64,000 nt of DNA from Symsagittifera roscoffensis (GCF_963678635.1 NC_087062.1:57988129-58052128), one strand, 5' to 3'. Counted from the first letter of the stretch, positions 35,377 to 48,840 are shown. Notes: generated by a model from the letters alone, not told the origin. A program made the numbers and translations.

Positions 35377-38300
35377 CACTCGTTGCTTTTCTAATTCATA
35401 CCCATCTTTGTTACCTAACATCAAAGGCTCTTTTGATATATTTTTGATCGAACTTCGCTTAATTTTTGGAGTGATATCTTTTAATACGCAAAATATAATT
35501 CATTTATAGAACTTGAGAACTATAATACACAAAGAAATCATTCCTTTTTCAATCAATTGTTCATGTTGCCAAGATAGTTTTTGTAATTACATTACTCTGC
35601 TATGTTAGATACAATGTTAGTCAAAACCTCAAATTTTGTGACAAGTAATTATAATTAAATGAACGGACGCTGAAAAGACAAAAAATGGCCTTTTCTGATG
35701 ACCCTTGTGAGGCATGACCTTTGGAAAGCCTTGATGATCTGTTTATGTAACAAAAGTGAATTATGGAAAAGCAAGGATAAGCGTCGATAAGTTTTTTTAT
35801 GTTAAAGTTTGAGTTTAAGAAAATTTAAAAATTAAAGTTTAGATGATATTAGTTTATTCATTTTTTGTGGTTATGTTTTAGGTGATGAAGCTGAGATGTG
35901 TGAGTTCACGAAACTAAAAAAAAAATTTTTTTTCAATAAATTATTCATTCAAAAGTTCTGATTTACTGCAGATTTTTTTTTTGGGGGGGGGGGGGGGAAC
36001 GACTTCTGTTCTTTTTATTAGTCGATATTGTTTAAATATTAGTTTAAGCACCAAATGATTTGTTGAAAAAAAATTTATTTTTTAATTAATATTCTTGTCA
36101 AGAAAAAAAAATTTAAGAATGTTTGCCTAAAGTATTCTAAAACCAAAAACTTGTTCCGGTTTTCGTCGTACTATCATGTAGTATATTGGTCCGTTTCCTG
36201 ATTGTTGTTTACGTCTTGAAATTGTTCTTCTTGCAATACCTGGTGTTTTTCGTATTGATTGGAAAACTGGCGTAGATTTATTGAGACGCGGAGACGTTTT
36301 GTTAAAATTGTCTGTTCAAACTAAGTTTAATTGTCTAATTCTAAGTTAGTTAAGGTCTTGTTCGAGACTTATGGTCGCATTAGATGAGTTCTGACCTTTG
36401 TTCTATACGCATAGAGTAATTTCAGTAAGGTTAACCGTCTGTTCGTCACGCTTTCTTATTGTCGGCCGGATAGATTCGTGCAACTTCTTAGTCTAATACC
36501 AATCTTAATCTTACCCTTAGATCTCGTAGTCTCAAAAGATCTAGCGTATACTGATTTCGCCAGTTAGTTCTTGGAGTTTATCCAGAGGGAGAACAACTGT
36601 AGTCTTAGATTTATTCAAATTGTTGAATACGAGTAGTTTCAGCACTTGAAAATAAGTGTCAAGCTTAGAAAGGGAATATGATTGGCTAGTTAGTAATATT
36701 TTATAGTGCTAGTTTTATCAATAATATAATTCTATTTATATCCAATTGTAAATAATAGTTTAGAACTGGTTTCACCCATCGAGGGTTTAGAGAGTTTTTA
36801 ATTTTTGTTGTTTATTGTAGTGAAGGACAGCTGTTGTATTATATTTGGAAGTTTTGAGCAGTGACTTCTTGGAGAGAGGAGAGATGTAGTTGTTCGTGTA
36901 GATTGAAGAAGACTGTTTTGGTCGTGTTTCAGATGGGTCTGGTCGATTGTGGGTAATCTTGGGTGATTGTGTCAAGACTTCTGATCGACGTAATATAGTT
37001 TTGATTTCATTAAATTTAGAGCGAGACAACGTGCCGGGTGAAGTTTGACTTTTCCGTGTGAAGTTCCAAATGATATGTGAGATCAACATCAAGATGGCTA
37101 TCGGTCTGGTTCAATGGGTTTCCTTTGCTGCAATGTTGAGTTCATACTTAAAATCATTTGAGGGTAGTGACTTCGGTAGCAAACCAAATAGATTAGCCAT
37201 TCCAGAGTTAGAAAGTAGTCGAGTTGTCGTCTTCTTTGCTGCTCGTTCCTTGAGCTCTAAGAAATCTTTACATTCTGCCTTTTTATACCTACATCTTGTT
37301 AGTTACGTTTTGTTTTTAGTTTTGACTTAATATTAGTTAATATCGCAAAAGCGTTTTTACTTTAGTTCGGTTATTTCAAAGATTTGCTCAACCAGTAGCC
37401 ACTCTTATCAAAACAGAGTATCGGAGTCGTAGTGCATGATGTGAGTATGTACTTCAAGCGACGTCGTTCTGGTGGATGAGGCCAGAAATGGGTAATATTT
37501 TCATGGTCTCTTGTGCAGAGTCTCTTTGTGTATTCAACCTTTTGTAACATTTTCATTTCGCATTTTTCTTACTTTTGTTTTGGTTGTGTCTTTTTCTCAA
37601 AACTAGAATCACTTGTTTTGGGTTTGTCTTTGCTTTTTTTTGTTTTTTTGACTTTAATAAATTTTGAAGGTGGCTTTCAAAAGAATAATTTATCCAGCTT
37701 TAATCTGGCTTTAATCCGGTTTGGGTATCGGGGGACTTTCTTTCTTAGTCACACAAAAAATTTGTGGTTTTGTGGCGTAAGAAAGCTGCGTTGGTTAGTT
37801 TAGCTCACTTTTACAATTCCTTCAAACTGAGTTAGAGTTGTTATCAATGAAACTTAAAACTTCAAATTCATTTTTTAAACAATTCTTCGTGGGCGAGCTG
37901 TGCAATCGGTGAAAGAGTGTGTGATTTATCGGCGAGTGAAGATTTCAAAATTATAAAACAAGCGTCTTGTAAAGAGGTTAGTTTTTTTAAACTTATTTGC
38001 AATTTTTTATTGAATTTACTACATAGAAATATTAATTTACTGCCATGGAATTTCAAATTTATGAATATACTGCTTTTGAAAAAAAAATTTACTACTTCAA
38101 TTACATAATGCGATTTCTAAATTGAATTTGAAAAGTTTAAAGAAAAATTTTCACAATTTTTTTATTTGTTTTTATTTGTTTTAGCTGAATGAATGGTGAA
38201 ATCTAAAAAAGAAAAAGGAGACATAAAAAAATTTGAATTGGCTTTAAAATTTTTAGTTTAGTTATGTAATTATTTTTACAAAGGATTGTCGTCGGCAGAA

Positions 38301-38862
38301 AATCCATTTGGAAAATTAGTGCGAATAGTGTCTGATGATGTCAGATGAATATGATGACATTTTTAGTTTGAAGGAGAGGCCATAAAAACTCGAGTGCTCA
38401 GATGATGTTGTGCTCAATACTATTGAGTGACAGATCAAGCGATGTATTTTGGATTATATTATATAGCTTGTGATTGTATTTAGTATTGGGAATGTATTCT
38501 AGAATGTGGACTTCGGTGGGTTGTATATATTCGTGGGAGATGATTAGTGGGCGGGATTCTTCAACATCAAAGGATTTGGTTCTGGGCAGAATATATACAT
38601 TTGACTTATGCGGTCAAAGTTACGGAGGATTCCGTGTATGTTAGTATTTTTTTACATAAATCAAGTTTAGAAAGTATGGTGAGGTTATATTTGGTTTTAA
38701 TGAAGGTGAATCTGTGCTGTGGGTTTCATGATGATGTGTTAGTTATATAATGGTGATGAATAAGTTTATAATAGATAAATGTATGGGTTAGTTCAGTGCT
38801 TAACATTATCTCGTGTGAGCAGCGCAAGTCACATTTTTTTGGTGTGAGAAATTGAAAAGAAT
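35377..38862. other. AT-rich region without recognisable genes
   Basis: Only short open frames of poor composition are present. A run of about 17 G follows a T run near 35980. The open frame at 37058-37330 (plus strand) has a hydrophobic start but no other support. I see no transposon ends. Confidence 0.5.
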
Positions 38863-39408
38863 TCTTCTGAAAGGCGGTAATGACATACCGGAAGCATTGT
38901 GCAATTAAACATTCGCTGTTTTTATGCAAGAGATCGGTTTGAAGAAATTTTAGAATCAAAACTAAAACAACTAGATTGTGGCAGTTGAATTTACACAGTG
39001 AACATTGTTTTTGTTGCAAGCGAATTTCAAGCGATACCGTTCTCGTTCCGGTTGAGCGCTGGCGTGCCTTGAAATCCGTTCGGATTAGAGGTCATTGCAA
39101 TATTTGAGTTAGTGCTGTCTGGATATTCAAGCCATGCTATGAAATCGTCAATCAATGCAACCACGAAATATTCACATCAGTATGCGCGCGGTTGAGGTTT
39201 CACCACTGGGGGTCTGAAAAAATAATCAATTAACCCCATTTAAAAACCCTCTAAGTGTCGAATATCAAAATCGAATGGTATTAAGCGGTGTATCCATCTG
39301 GTAAGCCTACTTTGGTAGATTTTATTACTTTTGCTGCATTGTAGAGCGCTAATTAAAGCTTGATTGTCAGTAGTTAGTTTGAAACTTCTACCATATAGGT
39401 AATAAATG
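38863..39408. repeat. Segmental duplicate, copy 2 of 2
   Basis: Near-identical copy of 32468-33014 in the same orientation, about 6.4 kb away. Sequence on both sides differs from that around copy 1, so only this block was duplicated or two related elements lie here. Confidence 0.85.
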
Positions 39409-39449
39409 AAGTCGGGACAGATTACATTGTCGGCTGGGTTATTGTACAA
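39240..39449 (-). pseudogene. RNase H fragment of a gypsy element
   Basis: It contains FKLTTDNQALISAL and YQSRLTRWIHRL, the second half of a gypsy RNase H, continued from the duplicated block. The upstream part (39410-39449) differs from copy 1 and is not RNase H, so this is a truncated copy. Confidence 0.65.
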
Positions 39450-42400
39450 AGGGAGTGATAGTGGGTTTTTGAAGTGATAGTGAGATGTCCATGATAAGGT
39501 GGGTAGCAGGCTCTTTTCATCTACAAAATTCCGTTGGTGATAGTGGGTGTATTGTGGAAAAAAAGATAAATTTTACTTGAGGAGTTTCTTGGTATTAGTG
39601 TGCTGCGGATGAAGGGAAAACAGTCGGGGTGGTCGGTGGTGGTGAATTATTTGGGTATTGGGGTGCTTTCGTTTGAATACTCGGTGGGATCGGGCTCTGC
39701 TACTGTGGAGGCTGGGTTGGAGGATTCGAAGGAGGAAATTGATTGTGATAAATGATGAGGGAGGTTTTAAAGTGTTAGTAATTTGAAGCTGTTGTTTTAA
39801 AAAGATGAAATTGTCAAGTTCGTACTCTAATTCATCCTTGACGGGGCTAGGGGGGTCGGGTTGATCACTTGTCGATGGGGAGAGGATTGGGGTTGCGTCT
39901 GTGTAGGAAGAAGGAGCTGGGGAAGTTTCATCGGGAGTTGGGGTTTGGAGTAGACGGAAGGGGGTTGCAAAAAGTTCGACGGGCTGGGCTCGGATTTCTG
40001 AAATTCATCTGGGGTTTCAATATCGGATCGGAATTATTAAATTGTGAATTGTGTGAAAAACTGCGATTGTGGAATCATCAGAATCTATGCGTGGTGATAT
40101 AGTAGTGGTTGAAGGTAAGGGAGAAGAAGCGAGGTCGGAAATTGATATGCTAGAAGAGTTACGTTGGAGATTGAATGGGTGAAAAAGGGAACGGTTGAGG
40201 GGTCCAATTTGGCGGCTCATCGTGGACTAAAAGGATGGTTGTTCAGAGACCAAAAACTAGTTGCGAATGGCTGTTCTACGATTTGATTATATGTGTCTTG
40301 TACATTTGTTTGATGACCTACTATAAGAGTAACTGGGCTTTGTTGGTAGCTATGACTTGGAGAGATGTGCTCTGTTATTGCTGTATTTCTACAATTTTGA
40401 GGTGGTAAAGTTAATGGATGGTTATTATGAAAATTGTGTAATTGTGGTGCAGTAGGTGTTCCATTTCTGTTGTCTTGTGAAGTATCGTATGTATTTGGTG
40501 GGGTTGATAATTTTTTTGTAATTACTTATTTGAGCTTCTAAAAGATTTTTATTTTTTTGAGTTTGAAAAAATTCCATAAAATCCTGCTAACAATATTCAT
40601 GCTACACTTGCTTGTTTGTTGACTTGTTTGTATTGCGCATGTGTTACAGATTCCTTTTAATAATGAAAATAGAAATCCAAAAACTTTGAACATGGCGTAT
40701 AAGATAATCAATTTGTCTAAGATATAATAGGGCCATCCTATAAAGGCGAGAAATTCGTTTTTTAGGTTTACAAAATTGGAAATAACAATAGTTGAAATAC
40801 CCTGTGGACGACATTTTTCATCGTTTGATTATATGCAATTTTTTATATCTTTAAAGTATCCGCAGTAGTCTTGTGCATATATATCTGAAAATCCTGCGGT
40901 TTCGGAAAGTTTTCATTATTTTGATTATTGATTGTCTTTGTATTGTGTCCATTTTTGTAAGAAGTTCTTGAAAATACTGTGTGCGAATGTGATGTTGTAT
41001 ATCGTATCTGGAATATATACCTACAGATTGTAAATCTATGTTGATATTACGAGCAATAGCTCTGATACTTTCTGGTGACATAAGTGTGGGGTATGGGGTG
41101 AGAAGAGAGTATTTGTCTTCATCTGGGTTTAGCTGCCTAACATTGTGGTTATTTTATGATCAACATGGAACGGCTGTATCCCAAAAACCTGTTTGTCTAG
41201 AAAGTGTATTGACAAAATGTACTTTCTTCTTGTAGAACATAGGTATTTTTTATGTATATTTTATCTTCAAAAACATATAATGGTGATATTTTTAGTACAT
41301 GTGTAGTACCATAGTATATTTCCTTCGTAATCGATGAAATTTAGTCTATTGCCTGATAATAAATATCCTGCGTAAGGTATTTTAACACAGCTAGTGCAAG
41401 TGATTGTAGAATTTGTGTTTGTTCTAGTTCACATAAGTGATGGAGTGTTTCTAATTCTGATAAGGACATTTCTTGAAAAATTCTGCGTATTATATAATCC
41501 AGTTTCATATCTAAGTGGATGTCAAAGTATGATTGCGCTAAAATTATTATTGTTAACGAGTGATAGTTCTTGTAAACGTGTGCTGCCTTAAACGTGTCTT
41601 TTTAAAAAATGTTACTGGGTTGTATGAGTTTTCGTCACTAGAACTATGGTCCGTTTGAGTTGGGATAATTGTTAGTTTTCCTGTTTTGTGTCCAAACTTT
41701 TTTCGCATTCGACACGATTTTCCGATTTTTGTGTTTTGTAAAGTGAAGGATTATATTTGCAGGCGAGTTCTGTTTTGGGATAGATTTGAAAAACGTGTTA
41801 GTTTATGTTCTATTCCATCGTTATTCTTATAACGATTTCTGTTAGATCTTATTTTATCAGTGTTCACTTTTTCAAATGGAATTGATTCAATGAAATATTT
41901 TTGATGACATTTAATCATTCTTGCGTGAATTCTTGCAACTTGAACTGTGGTACATGTGGCTTCAGGGAACCAAACGATGGTTGCCTGTGTTCTTGTGGTA
42001 GGATCGAAATAACCTTAATCATTTTTGCAAGGCAAGCGTATTCCTTGATAAACTATTGTGTCGTCTCTTAAATTTTGTGTCAATTGTACTTCTTCTTTTT
42101 GAATTTTCCGACCAAAAAAAATTATTTCTTGATATGCTTTATTTTTTGTGTCTGCTTTACAACTAGAAGGGTTATTTATACCGTTTGTGGTATCCAATTT
42201 TTATCGTGTAGGTCTAACATTAAACGTCCGTGAGCGCTGTGAAACGGATTTTATCGTTTAATTTTATATGACCTTGGTATCTTTCAAATTCTGCTTGATG
42301 TGCAGAGTCTCAAAAAACTTGAAAATTTAAAAATTTTGGATTTTTGCCTTTGTTTGTGGTTAATTTTAATTGTTTGAGCTCGTTTTTACGGCTGTCGGGA

Positions 42401-42894
42401 TTAAGATGTAATAGTTTTTTAAAGTTGCTTTGATAGAAAGAATCGTGATCGGGTCTATTTTTGTTTCCATTTGAGACTTGGGAACAATATACTTTTTTTT
42501 TCTGAAAATAACGCTGTGAATTTAAATCCTGTTAAGATTATAGCTCGGGCTTTTGAATAGAGTGACGCTATTATATTGGTTGTTTCTATTTGTTCTGGTT
42601 CTGATTCGCATTGATTTACTTGGTTTAAGGCGTATTTATGCAGTGTTTTTTGTTCATTTTCTTCACAGTCATAATGTGAAACTAATAAATCTTGTGGTCC
42701 TGTTCGAGGAGAGGAATTTTGATGGGATGTTAGTTCTAATTGAACAAGGTGAGAGAGTTTTTATAGGAAAAAACTATTCAAAGATACATGTGTAGGATAG
42801 TCCCGAATATAAGTTATAGAATGTTATGTATCCGAGTGTCTTTTTTGTATATCTATAGTGTTTATAGATAAGTTCTGTTCTGATAAATGGGGGA
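39450..42894 (-). pseudogene. Decayed retroelement debris, not assigned
   Basis: Minus-strand coding-like pieces are scattered here: Ser/Thr/Pro-rich sequence around 39550-40220, a 76-codon helical piece at 40851-41081, and a coherent stretch in shifting frames at about 41600-42197. I cannot assign the last to a family; an envelope-like or other accessory protein of a retroelement is possible because it lies downstream, in sense, of the gag-pol remnant that starts at 42895. Stops and frame breaks are frequent. Between the pieces the DNA is AT-rich and featureless. Confidence 0.3.
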
Positions 42895-42999
42895 GGTAAA
42901 GGTTGAGCTGTTATATTTTGTGGAGCTAGGGGTAGAGGGTGATGTATTAAATTGTTTAATTTTACTGTTATTTCAATTTTGAGTGTTCAATTGTATTGT

Positions 43000-43930
43000 G
43001 TAAGGATCCGTATATTGTGTTCTTGTATGTCTTTGTGAAAATCGTGTCGGTATTGTAACCTGTTGAGTGCCCAATTATGTAATCTGTTGCTATCAAGATG
43101 TTGACCAAAAAGGGAAGGGGGTTCTTTAAATGTATTCCAGACTAAGCGTAGAGGTATATTGTTGGTTAGGAGTTCTCCATATCTATCATCTAAATTTGTG
43201 GAAATAAGAGAAACTTAGTGGAAATGTTGTAGTTGGAGATTGACTTATTGTTGAAGGGTTTGAAGGTGGTGATAAAGTTTCTGGTAGTGACAAAGATGTA
43301 TCGGATGAGATATCTATAGGGTCATATACTACGTTTGGCTCACCGTGAATGAAAGCTTGAGTCATCCATTGTGGGAGATGTTGTGTTGAAGTTGGGGGGT
43401 TAAATGGAATTTCACGAACTTCTTCAGATGTGGGGGTTGATCCTAAGTAATCCGGTGGTGTGTTTGGAGTATTTTGCTGTGCAATTGATTGTAATAGTAG
43501 GAGGGTACTTTTAATTGTAAAAATGGAAAGGTCCAGAGGTTTTGGGGACGGTGATGAGGGTATTTTAAAAAGAAATCTGGGTGCTCTAAGATTTCTATTT
43601 CGTCTTGGATGGATTATTTAGCTATCTATTGTAGATGTTTGTTTTTGGTTTTGACTAGGATGTCTTGTTCTATTAAGGTCTCGTTGGAGAGAAGAATAAA
43701 TGTTGTATGTTAGTTCGTAATGCGGTTGGCTTGGAGGTGCAGGGTGAACTACAGGTATTAGAGGTTCTGATAGTAAAGCGTGTCTTTTTACAAATGTATT
43801 GGGATTTTCTTGAAATGAAATGCGTGTTGTGATTGGGGTTGATTTGTTTGACTAGACGTTGGGGTTGTTGGAAGTTCCTGGGATATCGTAGTCGGTGGGG
43901 ATTGTTGTTTTGGTTGTTGATTAGCAATGT
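43000..43930 (-). pseudogene. Pro/Ser/Thr-rich segment of unit A
   Basis: The open frame 43673-43927 is Asn/Pro/Arg-rich; further downstream in sense a Pro/Ser-rich frame with acidic spots continues to about 43200. Composition is like a gag N-terminal or disordered linker. It is conserved in unit B (49520-50453) apart from a few changes. No domain is recognised. Confidence 0.35.
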
Positions 43931-43973
43931 TGAAATATTTGAATTTTTTTCTTTTTAAGAAAATCTATGTTGT

Positions 43974-44345
43974 TTATGATATTCTTCTATGAAAATGATT
44001 AGGAGGATTGTTGCGAGAGCAAAGGTCCTGATTGCCTTTTTTCATACATTTACATTTTGTCAAAAGGAGAAAAGTGTCTTTCTTGTTGAATAAATGTCTC
44101 AACATTTCGATAATTGTTGAATTATCGTACCTGAGGAGGTGGTCAAGGATTTTTGAGAAGTTGAGATAGGTTTTTAAGAGGGATAGAAAAATTACTAAAA
44201 CACTGCAAAAATTTATAAGGAGGAGGAGGAATAATTCAAGGATGTCTACGATAAGAAACATTCTGAGATAAAAAAGATTGTGAAGAATGAGAAAAAGTTT
44301 TGATATTATTGTCTTGAGAAGTCGAATTGTTTGAGAGAGAAACAT
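43974..44345 (-). pseudogene. Hydrophobic segment of unit A
   Basis: The frame encodes a long Leu/Ile/Phe-rich stretch (about residues 15-75) followed by a basic, Cys-containing tail. It looks like one or two membrane spans, but the strong bias may also reflect AT-rich reading. The matching frame in unit B (50447-50782) is shorter at its start. Confidence 0.3.
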
Positions 44346-45299
44346 TTGAGAAATGATTCGTCCCGTCGAATTATTTTTTTCCGCGTCAAAAAATCAATGT
44401 GGTCAGATTAACTATTGGTTTTTGACAAGTGAGTTGGACATAGGCAATTTCTGGTGAGGTCAAGTCTGAAGGTCTAAGAATGAGCTTCCTAGTTTTGTTT
44501 TAATTTATTGGATGATTGGGTGTAATCAGGAGTTTTTACTACTTTAGGCTAAATGATCATGTCGTATTTTTTCTCCAGGCTTATTAAAAATTTTTCCTTG
44601 AGGGAAATAGTGTAAATGAGACAGTTTTGATGATTTTTTACTGGTTGATAGGGGTGGGTCATTACATTTAGATTTTGTTTATTTCAGTTGTCAAATATAT
44701 GCGTGTTGCTTATTTTTGACCTGGAGGTTTTCAAGTTAGTGTTTCATATGTGTTTGAGGTGACCAATGAGTCGGCTTATGAATTGGTGTCAAAATGTGGT
44801 GATGTTTAAATAGATTCTGGTTCGCTGAAATTGAACTAAATATTTAAGAGAGTTAATATGAAAAATATGGAAAAGAGAAGAAAAATTTGTTACATTTAAA
44901 ATATTTAAAATGATCATTAATTTGAAGAGAGATTTTAGAAATTCAAATTTCTTTAATATTTAGGATTGTGGAATGGAAGTATTGTAATCTTTCCGTGGTT
45001 GATTTCGGAGTCGTGATATTTGTCGTTGTTGAGATTTTTATTTTGTTTCTTGTGAAAACATTTTTTCTTCTAGTTTTTGGTTTTTCTACTATTTTTGAGG
45101 TATTTGTTTATTGCTGATTTTTTGTTGGGTTTTTTTTACTTTCTTTATTTTTTGGTTCCAATAAATGTGTTGAACAATTTATATCATGTTTTTGTTGATG
45201 ATTATCATCTGAGTTGTCGTGAACAGCCTTTAGTCCTGTAAAGGAGTGTAACTGTGTTAGTTCGCAAAGAGCGTGTTCGTTTGGGTAATATAGTATGAG

Positions 45300-45570
45300 G
45301 TTGTGTCAGTGTTAAATTATTTCCTTTTCATTTGATTCAAAAAGATGTTGTTTGTTACTTTCACAGTCAAACAATTTTGAAAATTTTGTGTGAATCGTTT
45401 CAAGTCTGATTCAATTTTTATAGGAAAAACTGAAAAACCTTTTTTGAGCTGCGCCATCAATGGCGGTTTTGATTAGAACTGTGCGTCTAGGTATCCAATT
45501 TTGATGAAGTGAAAAAGCTGCTGGTCCTATAGAAATTCTATAGAAAAGTCTATTCAACTCGTATTATTTT
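45300..45570 (-). pseudogene. Second, older gag-like copy within unit A
   Basis: This stretch aligns with the gag segment at about 48520-48730 (shared block TTTTGATTAGA(A/G)CTGTGCGTCTA) at roughly three-quarters identity but is full of stops. It follows the RT fragment directly in sense order. Confidence 0.55.
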
Positions 45571-45599
45571 TTTCAATAAATAATTGTGTTGAGCGTCGT

Positions 45600-46142
45600 G
45601 ATTGTTCGTCTAGTGCCATTGATTATTCGCGCTGTTCATGTCAACCGCTGTAAAGTAGTGTCCTTTTATTTTAATGAGAATTACGTGAATTAGTTTCATA
45701 GGCCAATTACGTTTAGATTCATCAAAAAGTGAATTGAGGTATCTGGCATCTAGAACAATTTTTAATTAATCTCCTTTAGCAAGGGTAATAACGAGATTTA
45801 TGAATGTGTTTCCTTTTGGTTGTTCTTCTTTTTAACTGGAGAAATGATTTCGTGTTCTTCTAAGATATCTAATAACCTATTGACTTTGTCTTGCAAGTGA
45901 ATTGGGACTTTACTTGCTTGTTGTTTTCTGAAAACTGCATCAGGTTTCAAAGGTAAATGTAATGGTGAATTTATTTTTCCAACATCAAATTTAGATGCAG
46001 CATAAACCATTGAGCACTTAAGTAGTAGTTCTGCTAAATGTTCAAATTCTTCTCGTGTAATTTGAGAGTATTGGAAATTGAAAATTGTAAAAAATTTCTG
46101 TTGTTCAGAGGTATATTTTGAAATTTGGAACGTTGGTTTCAA
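45600..46142 (-). pseudogene. 5' part of reverse transcriptase, unit A
   Basis: The open piece 45798-46142 carries the region before RT (VPIHLQDKVNRLLDILEEHEIISPV). In a neighbouring frame it continues to LDARYLN and YFTAVDMNSA, the block with the first catalytic Asp, and then ends. Palm, thumb, RNase H and integrase are missing. Confidence 0.7.
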
Positions 46143-46193
46143 ATAATTTGTTTTTGTAAAGTAGTCAGTTTTTCGTTTTGAATCACTATTTGT

Positions 46194-47020
46194 TTAATTA
46201 ATTGACAATTCTTCGTTGAGAATTGTTGATTGACGTATATATAAAAATTTTAAGATGTTATTTACATTATATGCTGTTTCTACCGTGGGAAAAATTGTTG
46301 CATTGGTTTCACAATAACCTAGAACTCCTAGCGGTAACGTTATTTTGTATGGGAAGTCTTTGTACACGTGCACAGAAATTATTTCTGAACTTGTTTTTTT
46401 TGTGCATTTGATTGATGACATTGTTACTCGAAAAAATTTATGGATTGATTTGAACTCAAGGTTGGACATGTATAGTCCTTGTTTATTTTGATCTATATTG
46501 TGTTGATGCACTTGGCTGATTGAGATGTTGTATACATATCCTGATAATGGTTTCAGGTGTTCTCGTTCTTGTTTGTTTATAGGTTGAATTTTGGGGAAAA
46601 AATGGAGGTTTTTTTATCTTTGAAATAATGTGAGTGATGTGTTATTCATTATTTATGCATTATATGTAATTTGCTACTTAGGATATTAATAGTTGGGATA
46701 AACTTTATAAAAATTGGTAAACTAACGATATTGTGTTTTGTATCTGCGATATGAAATGTTTGTTTGGAAGGTTTATTTAAAAATTTTTTTGTTCCATTGT
46801 TCAAGTGGGAACAAAGAGTAATTGAATTTTTCCATAGTTTGTTAAACTTGATCCTTGTGCTGTAGCTAATCTGCTTGAAGTCTTTGAAGATGACAATTTT
46901 GGATGTAAAGTTTGTTTTTCATTCCATGTGGGAATTTTTATAATATTTTATATTGCTCCTGAGTCTATTAAGAAATCAATTTCGAGGTCTGGTGATTGAA
47001 AATCTTTCCTTTTTGGACTT
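46194..47020 (-). pseudogene. Aspartic protease and C-terminal flank, unit A
   Basis: At 46955-46980 the sense strand encodes FLIDSGAI, a protease active-site loop of the D(S/T)G type; a stop follows at once. The frame 46194-46511 encodes the conserved segment after the protease (LPLGVLGYCE, AYNVNNIL). Frame breaks lie between. Confidence 0.6.
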
Positions 47021-47021
47021 T

Positions 47022-47918
47022 CTAAGACAAGTGGGATTGTGCAAACTTTTTCTTCAGGTGGTTGTATTTTATTTGCTGTATTTTGATATTTATTATTCGT
47101 ACTTGAACTTCCTTTAAGTTCTTGTTCGGTGTAATCTGTTTTGTTTTGTGTATTGTTTGATTTTTCAATTTTATTAAAATTTCCATTGTTTTGATAATAA
47201 TTTGATTCAATTTGTGTTCAAGCACATAATAATTCGATTCAATTCATTTTCAAGCATCTTTACTGAAAGCGTATTTTTTCATTTTCAAGCATGTTTATTG
47301 AGAGCGTATTTTCTGTTTCGCTCTCATCATCTGTGGATTCACAGTTTATATGATTTAGTTGCAAATCTGAATTTCTTGTGTTGTCAATACCGGGCGGGTC
47401 TGATTGATTTTCTTCAGTTGATTGTACCTGATTGATTTGTCTTTGATGTTTAGATGTATTACATTTATAGTTTTAATGTGATTTCTGATGTTGTGTATTT
47501 TTCCTGTGTGGTGATTGAGAATAGTTTCTCTGTCAGTTTTAATAATTAGAAATTCGATTTCTAGAATTTTCACGTAATCTATTGTGATTATTAGTATAGT
47601 TTGATCTGTTGTTTGAATATTTTCGTGATCTATTATCTGAGTGTTGTCTATTTGTTTTGTTTGATTAATTCCTGTTTCGATTATATGAGGAATTTCTGGA
47701 ACAGTCGTTCGAATAATTTCTATTTTGGGAGATTGATTGATAACGATTTTTATTATAATTTGAGTAATTACTTCTGTTTGAGTTTGATCTTGAATAATGA
47801 TTTGGATATTTTTATTTTGACTGTTTGATGTTGTATATCTATTTTGTGAGAAACTTGTGAATTTCTTCGATCTGGAGATCTTTCGCGATAGGTATTTCAA
47901 TGAGGTGGCTGTTGACAA
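47022..47918 (-). pseudogene. Ile/Thr/Asn-rich linker, unit A
   Basis: Two open frames (47022-47225 and 47355-47918, the latter 187 codons) are dominated by Ile, Thr, Asn, Gln and Lys. They lie between nucleocapsid and protease. The reading frame of the larger one is shared with unit B (60987-61550) with about a dozen residue changes. No domain is recognised. Confidence 0.4.
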
Positions 47919-48059
47919 TAGTTATTATAGTTATCTGGGAGTGTTTTTCCCGAACTATTAATACTGTGAATGTTTTTGATTGGTAAAATCTGGTGTTGAT
48001 TCATGTACTGATAAAAGGATTTGTTTGGTTCTCTATGTTTCTGTGGTTTGTTCTGATTA

Positions 48060-48840
48060 TCTTGTTGTTTTTGTCTACATTCAGCGGTGCTATGTCCATA
48101 TGTACGGCAAAAGTTATACCGTTTTTTAATTGATGGTTTACCTGTAAAAATTGGGTTTTTCTCGTAGATATTTAAAATTTGAAAGATTTTTTCAGCTAGT
48201 TAAGTGTCGGAGTCAAAAATGTTATTTATTTGTAAAACAATTGTATTTTTTATGGATGTTGTTTACGTATTGTTATTTAAAATTTTCTGTTTATTCCATT
48301 TTCAAAGTGATTTCAGCTTGCTCTAAGTTGTCTACTAGTTGTCGGAAATCTATATCAGGTTCTCGAATTGAAGATGGATGTGATGCTCTTTTTTATTGAT
48401 TTTTTTCATAGTTGTGTTTTTATAACCATGCGTATTAAGAGATTGTGCTTTTCTCACCAATGTTTCAATTCTTATTGCAAGTTTCTTAATTGTTTCATTA
48501 GAGAATCTACGGATTTTGTGCATAGAACTCTTTGATGTTGTTTATTTCTTTCAGATTCGAACAATTTTGAAAACTCATGTATGAATTTTTTCCAGTCTGA
48601 TTTAAAATCTATGGGTAAAACTGAAAACCATTTGTGGGCTACGCCATCAGGTGTGGTTTTGATTAGAGCTGTGCGTCTATGTATCCAATGTTGATGAAGT
48701 GGCGTATTTAAAGGTTCTGGTCCTAAACATAACATTAAGTTAGCTGTGACTGCGTTTAAATAATCTTCTACTGAGTGTCCAGGATCTGTTCCTGTGAATA
48801 CTATTAGTGTTTTATCAGAAGATATAGAAGATCCACCCAT
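48060..48840 (-). pseudogene. Gag and degenerate zinc knuckle, unit A
   Basis: The frame 48472-48840 (122 codons) has a retrotransposon gag pattern: FTGTDPGHSVEDYLNAV near the start, HRRTALIKTTPDGVAHKWF and WKKFIHEFSKLFESE. About 350 bp further in sense, near 48075-48110, a knuckle remains as FCRTYGHSTAEC, lacking the second Cys. It is the best-kept part of the unit. Frame breaks separate the pieces. Confidence 0.65.

Noticed and set aside
35980-35998. Run of about 17 G after a T run
   Set aside because: A homopolymer of this kind is probably slippage or an assembly weak point; no feature attached.
41600-42197. Envelope-like protein in the debris upstream of unit A
   Set aside because: The stretch reads coherently but in broken frames and without a motif I can name; kept as unassigned.
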